From Gaertneriomyces semiglobifer (lineage: Eukaryota > Chytridiomycota > Chytridiomycetes > Spizellomycetales > Spizellomycetaceae), in assembly GCA_025558075.1 (NCBI GenBank), contig JAHLKF010000003.1, positions 372,001 to 436,000 of the forward strand: DNA of 64,000 nt, in the 5' to 3' direction. Positions 12,501 through 21,737 of the stretch are shown in pieces. Positions within the stretch are counted from its first letter, which is position 1, and every line of letters begins with the position of its first letter. A program made the translations under genes and the position numbers. The notes beneath the pieces are model-generated. The model did not search any database. It was not told the origin of the DNA and saw only the letters and a list, made by a program, of their open reading frames with translations.

Positions 12501-13155
12501 CCTCATCCAATGCATCTCTCGCTACATCCATGTCGTCTGCCTCATCAGTGTCCTGGTCTCCACCCGCTCGGTAATCCGTGATACGCTTGCCCAGATTCAC
12601 CAATTGAGCAAAGCGCTCAGAGGCAACCTGCGTACCCACAATCTCCTCCACTTCCTTTTTCTTATCAAAATCCTTTTTGGTATCATCTTTCAACGTCGCA
12701 AGCACCTCATTTGCCGCACCACGCAGTACATCCTGCGGAATATCACCCAGCAACTGCTGCAAAAACGACAACAACAACTCAAAGGTCTGCTTGGTCTCTT
12801 GAGTTCTCGGTCGGTACACCTCTCCCTCAAAATCCTCTGTCGCAGTGAGGATGTTTCCATACCCGTATCCCTGCGACGCCTCCCGCTTGGACTTTTTGGC
12901 TTCCCGCTCAGCACCCGCTTTCCGCATTTTTTCCACCTTTTCTTTTCGTTTCTTCTCCACCTTGTCTTTCTGCTCTTGAATGCTTCGCTGGACACGATCC
13001 CCCATTCTCTTGGGATCTAGACGGCCCCATAATGTTTCGGGTTCTCCGGATGGCTCTTGATCTCGGCGAGGTAAGGCTGACCTGTCTGCCTGCAGTACCA
13101 GATTGCTGTTTGCGGTGTACTGGTACTGCTGTGCTCGTTGCACATCTTCGGCCAT
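6541..13155 (-). CDS. BRR2: BRR2, U5 snRNP 200-kDa Ski2-like RNA helicase
   Basis: Unwinds U4/U6 during spliceosome activation. One uninterrupted frame of 2204 residues, the usual size, in a window where almost every other gene has introns. The acidic N-terminus is followed by two helicase cassettes, each with Sec63 domains. Cassette 1 is intact: APTGAGKT near residue 555, DEIH near 669, LSATLPN, and motif VI LGRAGRPQFD. Cassette 2 is degenerate: Walker A reads AASGVGKG (about residue 1408) with Gly in place of the Thr that binds Mg-ATP, the DEAD-box position is DEVH (about 1512), SAT is replaced by LGVSLAN, and motif VI is MGRATRVGVG. Start ATG 13155 has no competing upstream start. Confidence 0.98.
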   Translation of the reverse strand: MAEDVQRAQQYQYTANSNLVLQADRSALPRRDQEPSGEPETLWGRLDPKRMGDRVQRSIQEQKDKVEKKRKEKVEKMRKAGAEREAKKSKREASQGYGYGNILTATEDFEGEVYRPRTQETKQTFELLLSFLQQLLGDIPQDVLRGAANEVLATLKDDTKKDFDKKKEVEEIVGTQVASERFAQLVNLGKRITDYRAGGDQDTDEADDMDVARDALDEDYGVAVVFDEDEEADEESDDEYEVRDGDAEEEDAEVEEDGTTGPVLKAVGADDDDEDREDIDEFTEIIPAALKEAKSADPFAVGAGAPVVKPHDVDAFWLQRRVAADYSDPHTAQAKTEAAFQVLASSANARDAENELMALFDYDKFDLVKLLTRNRDVIVWCTRLAKAGSPEERSAIEKEMAEKQMHSILDQLSIAPARKDVEKTRRGVVEMDVDEKPTAGGPIQFDLKKPQMKTGQIAPQANIDLQALTFAQGGHLMSNKKCSLPQGTFKREKKGFQEVHVPAPKPAPMKETETLVPISSLPQWAQGGFAGAKSLNRIQSRVYDSAFNSDENMLICAPTGAGKTNCAMLTILREIGKYRDERTGEINLDAFKIIYIAPMKALVAEMVGNFSRRLEGFGVKVAELTGDRQLTKQQIADTQVIVTTPEKWDITTRKATDRSYTNLVRLLIVDEIHLLHDERGPVLESVISRTIRQIQQTQEMVRLLGLSATLPNYQDVAHFMRVKPDTGLFYFDNTFRPVPLKQQYIGITEKKAIKRFQLMNEICYEKIMEEAGKNQVLVFCHSRKETAKTAKAIRDLAMEKDTISQILKQDAASREILATEAETCKNSDLQDLLPYGFAIHHAGMTRADRTLVEELFADGHVQVLVSTATLAWGVNLPAHTVIIKGTQVYNPEKGRWVELSPQDVLQMLGRAGRPQFDTHGEGIIITTHQELQYYLSLLNQQLPIESQFISRLADHLNAEIALGTVRDREEAVQWLGYTYLYVRMLRNGALYGVSVDEAESDPYLVQRRVDLVHAAAGVLDKCGLIKYDRKTGRLAGTELGRIASHYYIGSDSMGRYNQHLKPSMGMIDLFRVFAVSEEFKYIPVREEERLELAKMLERVPIPVKESLEDPMAKINVLLQAYISGLKLEGFALVSDMVYVTQSAGRILRAIYEICLKRGWARVARSCLEVCKMVDRRMWGSMNPLRQVRGFPIDLVRRLERKEFSWDRYWDLNPQELGELCGVPKMGKVIHKAVHSFPKVELGATVQPVTRSLIRVELTITPDFMWADKVCPGGGEMFWIFVEDCDGESILYHDTWVLKGRYVGNEHRVVFTVPVFEPVSPNYFIRVISDRWVGCESRLAVSLRHLILPEKYPPPTELLDLQPLPVSALGNPVYEKIYDRAGFGGFFNAVQTQCFNALYTKDDNVFIGAASGVGKGVCAEFALMRLWNTSPKSKCVYVGPSDAVVEKRHAEWKSRFEGLGKRFGKLTGELAGDLKVLESSDVVLSTADWWDMLSRRWKVRKGVQAVGLTIFDEVHMVGGEGGPTMEVVISRMRFMGVQLEKNLRIVALGVSLANARDLGEWIGAPASGILNFGAGVRRVPMEIQVRGWAMMSFDSLMIAMGRSVYESCKAAGEGGAIVFAPGRKWSINTAFELVAYASAEGDSGMFLGCEEADIIPIADKLVDNALKECVRYGVGFYYEGMNAADRRVVEDLFMKGALRVVICSRDTCWGMRMRSSTVVIMGTQFWEGKEHRYVDYPVTDVLEMMGRATRVGVGETARGVLMCPGVKKEFYKKFLWEGLPVESHLDLSLHDVFCGEIVNGVIESKQDAVDYLTWTFVYRRMGLNPNYYGLTGTTHTHLSDHLSDLVERTLEDLENSKMVSCEDDEVSPLNLGMIASYYGVSYVSVEVMSLSVTAKTKVKGLLQILVACAEFESLPVRKKEEGVLKRIYDRCVVRVEEGKADFADPHFKALILLQAHFMRIKLPGELEEDLKWLLRRCVRLLYAMVDVVSSFGFVGPCLGTMDLCQCVVQATWVGDSVLKQIPHFTTDVIQRCEKAKVEGVWDLVEMEEADREKLLEFNRRDMADVARFVNRYPSIDVSYDLSDKEVPMGESVVVTVTLTREMDEDAETSDPGPVIAPFYPGVKVENWWVLVGDDEDKTVLGIKRIVVGREGKVKLEVPVEKEQIKGRIWVVGDSWVGADQEYDFTLKGGERREVASDDDVDTMEE

Positions 13156-14084
13156 GGCGACGACGACGCTGATGCGTTGATGTTGGAATGCAGGTCGCTT
13201 CTTGTCGTTTTGCCGTTGATCACTTTTTGCCGCTTGCTAACTACTACTTTATGAGGGAGAAGGAGGGGTAGTGATTCCAAAGGCGTGTAATGGCTTTTCG
13301 CAATGGGCCACGAAAATAAGCTTCCAAAGTGATGTGAACCACACCAAAAGGGAATGGGGCGACTTGCAGATCTTGATGCTCTCGGCGAACAGCTACCACA
13401 CCAGTCTACACCCAACCAAGTATAAACCTTCTTTTATGCTTCCCACTTGTCCGTCTGCCCCCTTTGTTTCCTAATCCCACTTTTCCTTGTTTGCCTCCCG
13501 TAACTAATTGGGATTCGGTCGCCTGTGTGAAATCTTACAAGCAACCTGTGGAATTTAAATCCTGGTGGCACAGTCATCCTAGCATATCGACTTAATCGAC
13601 GTAAGTTCTCATCAGTAACCGGCATTGCGACACTCGCTTCTGGACGTTGATTTTGAGTGTTTTACATTGTTTAAAAAGAAGAGCAACCAAATGTCTTTAG
13701 CATATTCCATTCAATTAATACGTTTTGAAAAAACTGCTTGATGACAAAGAACGAAACTTTCTTCCTCCAGTCCATCACCGTGCGCGTTGTGTCCTAGTAA
13801 ACCTCCACTGGTAGTCCCGCACCTAGTAGGATTCCGTTCCGACGTTACAGATTTCAACCGAGAAAGGTTTGTCTTTTGACAGATCCGCAGTAACCTCTAC
13901 AACAGGCTTGGGACAAGTACCCCATGATTCCGTCATTCCGGTTTGAACGCACATAAATGAGTGTGTGCGTGCGCTTGTCTGCGTGTCATGGGTGTGGGCG
14001 AGGGAGGCGTTTGAAAGAAACAAAAAGGATGTTCATTTGACATACAAAAGGTGCGCAAAGCTCATCAGAAATCGCTGCAAGATA
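13156..14084. other. Intergenic region between BRR2 and the bZIP gene
   Basis: About 930 bp containing the BRR2 promoter and the bZIP 3' flank. A 66-residue minus-strand frame (13823-14023) is present but has no family match and no supporting splice signals. The 13940-13990 stretch is GT-rich (gtgtgtgcgtgcg) low-complexity DNA. Confidence 0.5.
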
Positions 14085-15943
14085 TCAGTAGAGTCGCGGT
14101 TGTGGCGGATGTGCCGGGTAAGACTGTAGGTTCATAGGCATGGTAGACTCGACTGCTGCAAGATTCAGGCCATTGGCTTTTGCTACTGGACCTATTTCAT
14201 GTCGCCAACATGTTAGCCCAACCAAATCTCCGTTGATATACTGGTAAAGTGACCTACAATCACGGTGTGCCAACAGCAACGTTTTCAGGTTGAGAATTTC
14301 TTCGCGGAGTTGAGTAGCTTGATGCTGTAAGGTCTCATTATCGGTCGACAAAAAGTCCACCTTCTTCTGCAAATCTGCCATCCACTGCTTTTTCTTTTGA
14401 CGACACTTGAGTGCAGCTGATAATGATAATTAGCAACTTCGAAATATGGCAACAAAAAAAAAACTGCGCGTCAATCCGTACCTTGTCTGTTCCGTTCAAG
14501 AAAAGTTCGTCGCTTCTCATCTTGATCTTCGTGTATAGATCCGCCCGATTTTCCAGCGTTTCGCGACGAGGTTGCACTGACGGCACTTCCTCGTCGTTTG
14601 GATGATTTCGCAGGCGTGGGTGCGCATGTGTCCGCAGCGGCGGCCGCGATGGGAGTGTCTGTGGGCGACTGCGTCTCTCGTGCTCGTTTCCGTGAACCTG
14701 CCACGCTGACGGACGAATGCGGTGGAAGTGGAGAATCAACACTTGTGGGGGTGACGTTCACAGTGGTCGCTGCCGACTGAACCGGCGTGCCGACCGTAAC
14801 GGTGGCAGATACCTGTGATCCATTCTGAGCGCTGGGTCTCCGGTAATCTGGATGAGGCGCCGCGGGAACGGGAGCGGCGGCACCGTGTGGGGCCAAAGGA
14901 TCATTATTTGGGAGATATTCCGGATGGCGGTACGGTGATTGTTGTGTATGTCCAGTGTAGATGGTTGCCGGAGCCGGAGCACCTGAAGCAGGATGTGGCA
15001 TATACTCGCGCGAAGGATAGGCTGCGAGAGGGTAATTTGAATCCTGTGCGATGGACTGCGTAGGAGAAGCACCCTGTATTGGGACGGCAGAACCAGCTGG
15101 TACGGTATTAGGGTAGGCATAAGGAGCCGGTTGCTGTTGATGCGGTGGTTGTGGGTGATGGTGCTGGTGGTGATGCTGATGCTGATGCTGAAAGCCAGCG
15201 GCAGGCACCGCAAAAGATTTTTCCGAAGTGGAAGCCATGTCGGCAACCATCGCTTGCGGACCCGTTGCGGGCACTGTGGATGGCGCGCCACGGTCTGCGC
15301 CTGGGTTAACATTAGTACGAGATGCGGCGGCGGCACCAGCGTTCGGCCCTTGATCAGACAAACTGGCGAGCGCGGCGCTAATAGGCGTCAACAAAGAGCC
15401 AGGCGGAGGCACAAAGCCAGCAGGTTGCGCAAACGGAAATTTGTGGTGGCCATCTTGAAGGCCAGTATGGTAGCGCGGGCTCGGGACTAGTGGCGGCAGC
15501 ACCGGGTTGGGACTAGACGCAAATCCTGTGCCGGACGGCGGTTCCGGAATGGGCGAGCCTGCTTGCTGGGCAAGGAAGCTGACTTCGAACGGATTTGGTT
15601 CCAGGTCAAGCTTTGCGCAATTTTGGAGGAAGCGGTTGGGCGTCTGGTCGATGGTGGGTAGAGGCGAAGGGGAGACGCCTGGTGGGAAATCCAGCAAACC
15701 GTAGCGCGTGGCAGACGTCGTGGCCGTACTCGAGCTTGCAGTGGGAGCTACACTATTCGTAGTAGTACTGGCGGTAGACGGTACGGTCAGTAGTGACGGA
15801 TTTGGCGTAGGATTTGCGGATGCCGCTCGCGTCGTCGTCGTCGTTGTAGTAGTAGTAGATGGACAGGAAGTGATGCTGGTCACCACCGGCGACGCAGTAG
15901 CTGTGGTTGAGGCTGATGCAGACGATGCCGACGGCGTGGCCAT
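14085..15943 (-). CDS. ATF/CREB-type bZIP transcription factor
   Basis: Sequence-specific activator of the ATF2/Atf1 kind. Three exons (14482-15943, 14258-14416, 14085-14191) give 575 residues. The bZIP lies at the C-terminus and is split by an intron inside the basic region: KRRTFLERNRQ joins AALKCRQKKKQWMADL, then leucine heptads, then LLLAHRDCPV, the ATF2-like end of the zipper, restored by the second splice. The long N-terminal part is Ser/Thr/Pro/Gln-rich with poly-Thr, poly-His and PPH tracts, as in stress-MAPK target factors; SP and TP sites are plentiful. Start: the open frame runs further upstream but without ATG, so 15943 is chosen. In fission yeast such factors (Atf1) are direct targets of the HOG1-type kinase also present here at 34782-36549. 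Confidence 0.9.
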
Positions 15944-17159
15944 GTTTTTCGCTGCTGCACCCCTCTCTGATCTATTGTATATAATATCTATTTTTTGCGT
16001 TTTCCTTCTCCGAACACGCTCCTGCGTCGTCGTCGTCGTTGCTGTGTCGGCGTTGCTGTTCCCGACGTCGTTGGTCTCTTCCTCGACTCTCGACTCTTCG
16101 CGGCTGTGTGCCCGAACCTTCCTCTTCCCCTTCTTCGTCGTTCCTTCTCTCGTCGCTCGTCGCACTCGTCCTCCTTTCTTCCTCTTCAAATTCAGCTTCC
16201 CAGGCGCACGCGCAAATCAGCAGAGCCCAATCGCCAATTCAGCGACAAACACAACTCGCCAAGTTCAATTTCAACACTCGCGGCACATGCACATGCCAAA
16301 ACCACAAAAACGTTGTCACACAACACCAACAAATTACTAATAAAATGGTGTCGGCAAATCGCCTTGTGCGTTGTGCGTTGCGTAGGCAAAGAAACAACAC
16401 TTCTTTATAGTACTCGTATGCGTGAGGCTATCTTCTAATAATATAATTGCACCGTTAGCATATGGGAAGTGTAAAAGGCAAATGAGGCCCTGTCCTCATG
16501 AACTACCCACCCGCAATAGTAACCAATAGTTAACAACTAGTGCCAATTAGTAAAAGCCCCCCCCTTTTTGCCCCGCCTCCCTTTCGTCGTGAATTTGAAT
16601 GGGGAAAAAAGGATCTTGACACTGACTGACGGGCTTGATACGATGACTGATTTTAGACTGGCACTCTTGGTTCGCTGGTAAGCCGTTTATTTTATTGGAA
16701 CAATAATAGTAACCGAGCGACTGGCTCCCTTTGCGTCGTGTGTCTTTGCTTGTCTTGTGTGTGTGTTTGTCTTTTCGTCCTTCTTCTTCTTCTTTCGCCA
16801 ACCCACACATGCACAGGTCAAACTCACAACTCAAAGGAGAGAGAAGGACGATGATGCAATGTGCGCAATGGCCACCCCCAGGTTCAAATAATAATAAGCG
16901 TATCAATCAATCAATAACGCACGGGCCACGGGCCAATGATGACGTCGTTAAGGGTCGGCGCCATTGTCCCACAACTAAAAATAGGCGCGGGGTTGTCATT
17001 TCTTCTTTTTTTTTATGGAAAACGCGAACGCACGATAACACGTTCACAAAATTATATTCTCCTATGACACTGTTCATGCATGCTCTTACTGTTCATGTTA
17101 ACCGACGGTTATCATTCATGCTACCCGTTCATGTTACCCGATACTGCTCATGCTACCAC
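15944..17159. other. bZIP promoter / 5' region
   Basis: 1.2 kb between the bZIP start and the TRM6 stop. Contains a pyrimidine-rich leader on the plus strand (16020-16170), a CCAAT motif and a near-CRE (listed separately), and short imperfect repeats at the TRM6 end. No additional gene recognised. Confidence 0.5.
16933..16947. promoter_or_regulatory. CCAAT box next to a CRE-like site upstream of the bZIP gene
   Basis: CCAAT (about 16933-16937) is followed by TGACGTCG at 16940-16947, one base off the palindromic CRE bound by ATF/CREB factors. It lies about 1 kb upstream of the bZIP start, so autoregulation is possible but inferred. Confidence 0.35.
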
Positions 17160-17170
17160 TTATGCTACCT
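17069..17170. repeat. Imperfect short tandem repeat TTCATGYTACC
   Basis: About six degenerate copies of a 10-16 bp unit built on TTCATG(C/T)TACC run through 17069-17170, reaching across the TRM6 stop codon at 17160. Seen directly; no function assigned. Confidence 0.5.
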
Positions 17171-18742
17171 CTACCTCTGTGACATGGTCCACTTTGGCCT
17201 TTTTAGTAACAACCTTTTTGGCTGAGAACGCTACGGCCTCTTCGTTGTCCAGCACTTTGATCCCACTCAGCAAATACCCTCCGCGGCCGCTCATCGTCAT
17301 CCGCGGGTGCGTCCCATGCGCATGCACCGGAACCTGGTACTCTCGCATCCAGCTCTCCGTAAGCTGCGCATTGATAAACTGTCGGCTGCGTCGTAAGTGC
17401 ATAAACGACTCCACCAACAACTCCTTGTGCGGACTGTACGCTACAACCGGCGCCGACGGCGCGAGGAACACCTCCAGCGTCGTTATGAGCTCCCGAATGT
17501 CATAATGCGAAATCAGCAAAAGTCCGTCGAAACCTCCTTGTTTGAGGTACGCCCGTTTCTCTCGGACGCCTTTTATCCGTTGTAGAAACCTCGCGCGACG
17601 CTCCTCATCCCGGATAGCTTCGGGATTCGACGTGTCTGCTGCCCCCAAAAAGAAAGATTTAGAATGTGAGGACACACACAGACACACAGAAAAAGAACAT
17701 GCCTTCGTCATCATTCGGTTCTAATCTCGTCCACGGCAGACCCACAATACTCTTCTGGGCGTCCTCAGACAGATTCATATGCTTCACCAGGTTAATGTTG
17801 TTCGACTCGTGCGGATGGAGAACAAATATTGTGCCGTTCCCTTGTAGCCGCTCCACTAGCGCTGCCGTCAAAAGCCCGGCAGCGTCGTCCACAATCAGAT
17901 ATCTCCCTCCTGCACGGACATTCCCGTACGTCAGAAGCTGACTCAACGTGTCCACCCGGATCTCATTGATCTTCTTGGGATCCGCCTCAAAAAAGTGCTC
18001 GCAAAGCCATCGTGCCGAAGGTCGTCTCGGCACCAGAATCTTGGAGTACTTTTGCTGCTTCCGTTTGATATACTTTGTTTTCGCAAATTCCGTCTTTTTA
18101 TCGTAGGTATCAGAGTTTTCAATCAGCGCCTTGATCACATCATTGGACGAACCAGCGTCTCTCAACTGTTCTATCTGTTCTTGTGTCAGCTTTTGGGCTT
18201 CTCGGCCGTCATTCAGATCCTTGTTGTTAGCTCCATCTTCAGCCGTAGTGTCTGTATAGACGGCATAAAACCTGTAAGCGCCCTGACCCTGACGGTCCCA
18301 TCATTTTGCGGCTTTTCCTTACCGAAATCATCAAAGTTCATCACATCACTGACAGCTCTTATACAATTCTTATCGTAAATTTCATAAGGAACATCAAACG
18401 GCAGCCCAATGAAATGGTCTCCTTTGATCTTGCCCAGTCTGCCCAGCTCCACCACTCTACTCGGCAATGTGTTAAGGTCTCTGCCGCCCGGCGCGCACGC
18501 AAGCTCTAAATCAGAAACTGTGAGGGTAATACATACTTTCCCATTTCGAAACAAACGATCTTGGTTTTCTCGCTTGGCATCGTGATGACCGCCCACGACC
18601 CATCCTGAATGATAGCGCTCTTGTCGACGATATACGGATCACATTGCGCGTTCCCACCCAAGGCGATGGACGTCTCATCTACTTGATCACTCTGGTCAGA
18701 CTTATCCACGTCCATCATCCCTATCGTGCTATCCTCTGCCAT
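17160..18742 (-). CDS. TRM6: tRNA m1A58 methyltransferase non-catalytic subunit
   Basis: Gcd10/TRM6 pairs with TRM61 to make m1A58 in tRNA, including initiator tRNA. Four exons (18537-18742, 18323-18456, 17703-18251, 17160-17635) give 454 residues. Diagnostic stretches: KVVELGRLGKIKGDHFIGLP after the first join, DLNDGREAQKLTQEQIEQL after the second, YDKKTEFAKTKYIKRKQQKY, and the C-terminal QLTESWMREYQV ... MSGRGGYLLSG. It lacks a SAM-binding GxGxG motif, as expected for the non-catalytic partner. The ORF extends to 18766 only with a TTG, so the ATG at 18742 is used. The last intron appears to start with GC (see findings). Confidence 0.92.
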
Positions 18743-18952
18743 TTTATGTTCAAAATCCTCACTCAATAGCGCATGTGGTTTCCCGTTCTGAATTCTTTTT
18801 TACGCTTTCAAAAAGTTTCTTCTGTTGCATCCCATTCCAACGCCGTGGCACAGTCATGCGAAATCACCCGAGCGTATGTTGAGAGTTTGCATCTTTTGAA
18901 AATACCATTTCGATCACATTGTCAAAACGACAACCATTCCAACCCCACAAAT

Positions 18953-19359
18953 ATGTCATCTTATCTTACATTCATAGTCAAGTCGGTGGTTTACAGCACG
19001 GGGATCATTGGAGGCGGCTGGCTACTACTCAAAGCGACAGTCCCGTCCAATGAAGAAATGAAAAAAATCCTCGAGGAGAACGGACGAGTGCCCGGTGATA
19101 TGTCCGCCGAACAACGACGTATGAAGAAATTTGCCGCCATGCTCAAGGAAAACGCTGAGAGTGACCGGCCGGTATGGGATATCAAATGGTATGCAAAATG
19201 CGTTCTTTCTCGCACGGTCCACGGTTTTGTCTGCGGTTATTGTTATGCCGCCAGTACAAAAATCTGCTTCGAATCGCATGGATTAGGGCCAACCACTCTT
19301 CGTCGTTTTTGTGTTTGTGTAGGGACGAGGAACTCGCCAGAACGAATCGAAGAAATTAG
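18953..19359 (+). CDS. CBP4: CBP4/UQCC3-like complex III assembly factor
   Basis: Two exons (18953-19188 and 19323-19359), joined across a 134-nt intron, encode 90 residues: a short N-terminus, one membrane segment (GIIGGGWLLLKATVPSNEEM), then a charged helix with RRMKKFAAMLKENAESDRPV and a tail WDIKWDEELARTNRRN. Small size, a single N-terminal TM followed by a TVP-x-EEM motif and a charged tail are the CBP4/UQCC3 pattern (cytochrome b assembly in the inner mitochondrial membrane). The match is by architecture and a few motif residues, so the family call is moderate. It is divergent from TRM6 with 210 bp between the two start codons. Confidence 0.65.
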
Positions 19360-19529
19360 GACATGGAATACGCGCGTCAGATACTCGAAGAACGAGCGAG
19401 GCAAGTGGGGACCGCAAGACGTAGAAACGAGGCATAATGACACAAGATACAGCGCTGTTTTTGGAATACCCGTCAAAAGACGAAGGGGGTTATGCGGCCA
19501 AAAAAAGGACTCTCTCTCAGACGACATGA

Positions 19530-21444
19530 TTAGGATTCATACGACCGAAACGAACTACCGTCGAATACATGTTTTTCATCTCCGCTCGCGGGTTCGTCCA
19601 CAGATGGACGGTCGTCGTCCTCGTCTGCCGCTTCTTCGCGCTCATAATAGGTGTGATACGTTGTATAATGATCTGCATGGTGTGGATGTCGTGCGTCGAA
19701 CCCTTGTCTCCCTTGTAACCGAGACCGGTTACGAGCCGCTTCTCTTGCAACGTCAACCGTGACGGCTGGTGTTGCCGAATGATGTACATTGAGAATATGC
19801 TCATCCAAGCTGAGAACGTTGATCGCGTAAGTAACACAAACGACATACATGCGAACCACTGCATGCCAACATACCTGCTTGCGCTGCGGAAGGTCCTCAT
19901 ACACGACGGGCATTCAACGGCTCGCGACGACGGTGCCGGGTCAAGAGTCGTGAAAGTAATGGGTGGCATATCAGCATGCGCTACCTCGATATGTTCACCG
20001 AGCCCCTGAGGGCTCTTGTACGTTTTACGACAGCCGGCCACCGCGCAAATATACACGCGCATTCCATTTTGCGTATCCACTTCCACACTATGACCAGTGG
20101 ACTTGCCTTTCGAAAGATGATACGCTGCAGAAGGGTAAAAACGTCAGTCCGCCGCAAAACTCAAAAGTGAAAAACAGCGGGGCTCCTCCCCCTAGACTCA
20201 ACTTACCCAAACCGTTTGGATTCTTGTACGCTTTTCCACACCCTTTGTATGGGCACGAATACGGCTTTTCGGCAGATGCTTTCGCCGTTCGAGGCATTTT
20301 TGATTCTTTCGGGTCCACACGGGGCCCGTGCCCCTTTTCTAAATGGTACGCCAGCCCGTTGGAATTGCGATACGCCTTGTCGCAACCATCCACAGTACAT
20401 TTAAACGGTTTCAATTCATTCAGCCCGGTTGTAGAATGCGCTGTTTGGTTGTGGTATATAAGCCCATTCAGTTTTTTGTACCTCTTGTCACATCCAGGCA
20501 CTTCGCATCGAAAAGGTTTCCCATCCGAATCCGCTTCTGGCGAAACACCAGGATTTCCTTTAGAAAATGACGGCGTGGGAGGTGTTTCTCCTTTGACAGG
20601 CGGTACCGTCTGATAGTCCGCTTGCTGTCCGTCTCGCTGCGCTGGCGCGGCAAAGTCGGACAGAAGACTTGAAACCATCATTGCAGAATGGGACTCACGA
20701 GGTTGAGGCGTGTCCGACTGCGGATGTGGATGGTTGTACATTGGATATCGGTGGTCTTCTTGGGAGGTGTGTATCGGTCGTTGGGTGGCGACATCATGTG
20801 GCGGCGGCGGTGGCCGTACGTAGGGTCGCATGCGCTGGTCATACGGGGATCCTTCCAGGGGATGTTGTTGTCGATGGTGTTCATGAACACCGGCAGGGGA
20901 TGCTCTAATTGAATGGTCTGACGTTTCTGGATTCCCTCTCACGCCTTGACCTTGCTCCTGCCATAGGTTATGCTGTTCTCGTTCTGAATATGCTTGGAAA
21001 GGAGGTCCGTCCAGTCGAGGACGCTTTGACGCCTGCTCATATTGGGGTTCGTCTGGTGGGCGACTCGTTCCTATACTTGACAGTAATGGGGGTTGCCAAT
21101 ACGGGGCGTAGGTGGGCCTTAATGGGGGTAGTTGGCGACTGACATACGCTGATTCCTCGAGAAAATGACTAAAGCGCTGCTGCGGCTAACATCAAAACCC
21201 ATATTAGATTCGTGCCTCTCTGCTTGCACGCGCATCACACAATCATATGATCACTCACCGGCAGCGGTTCTGACGTGCTGGTAGATGGGAGTGCGGGTGG
21301 TGGTGGTGGTGGTGGTGATGATGATTGATATATAGTCTGCAGGCTTGGTAGTTGTCGGTTCTGGTTTGGCAGGTCGGGCTCGCTGGGCATCATATTGCGC
21401 GGGGGGGCAGGTTCTGATGCGAGGGCGGGCAATGACAGAATCAT
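19530..21444 (-). CDS. SFP1/JAZF-like C2H2 zinc-finger transcription factor
   Basis: Four exons (21259-21444, 20207-21185, 19875-20124, 19530-19809) give 564 residues. The Pro/His-rich N-terminal half is followed by repeated fingers of the NGL type: CEVPGCDKRYKKLNGLIYH, CTVDGCDKAYRNSNGLAYH, CPYKGCGKAYKNPNGLAYH (completed by splicing), CAVAGCRKTYKSPQGLGEH, and CPSCMRTFRSASSLDEH (completed by splicing). Fingers with a K-x-Y-K-x-x-N-G-L core are typical of fungal Sfp1 and animal JAZF1, regulators of ribosome-related genes. The C-terminus is acidic. Two introns fall inside fingers 3 and 5. DNA target unknown. Confidence 0.82.
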
Positions 21445-21737
21445 TTATAAATGCGCGGGTCGTCAATGTACTTGTTTTGGGGGTTCTGTCGTCGGGCGGT
21501 TACAATGCGAATGGGGGAACAGGACAAGGTCCTCCCGACAACAGCAGAGTTAAAGCACTGCCCGACTTCTGATATTAGCGTTTTTCGCGCAGCATGGAAA
21601 AAAAAAGACCAGTTGAAAAAGAAAAAAAAAAGTCCCCCAACGCGGCGCGCAAGTCGCAAGATAATAACTCTTAAAAAAAAGGTACAAATATAGCCAACGA
21701 ACGGGATCTTGCGCCGCTTTGATAAAACGCCTCCATC

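Noticed and set aside
13823..14023. 66-codon minus-strand ORF between BRR2 and the bZIP gene
   Set aside because: No family match; inside the likely bZIP 3' UTR; no splice site linking it to the bZIP stop at 14085.
15944..16189. N-terminal extension of the bZIP protein to 16189
   Set aside because: No ATG in the extension; it begins only with a TTG. Sequence is Arg/Lys-rich without domain.
21597..21690. Poly-A runs upstream of RRP46 as a retroposon tail
   Set aside because: Short A-tracts only; no target-site duplication and no retrogene next to them.
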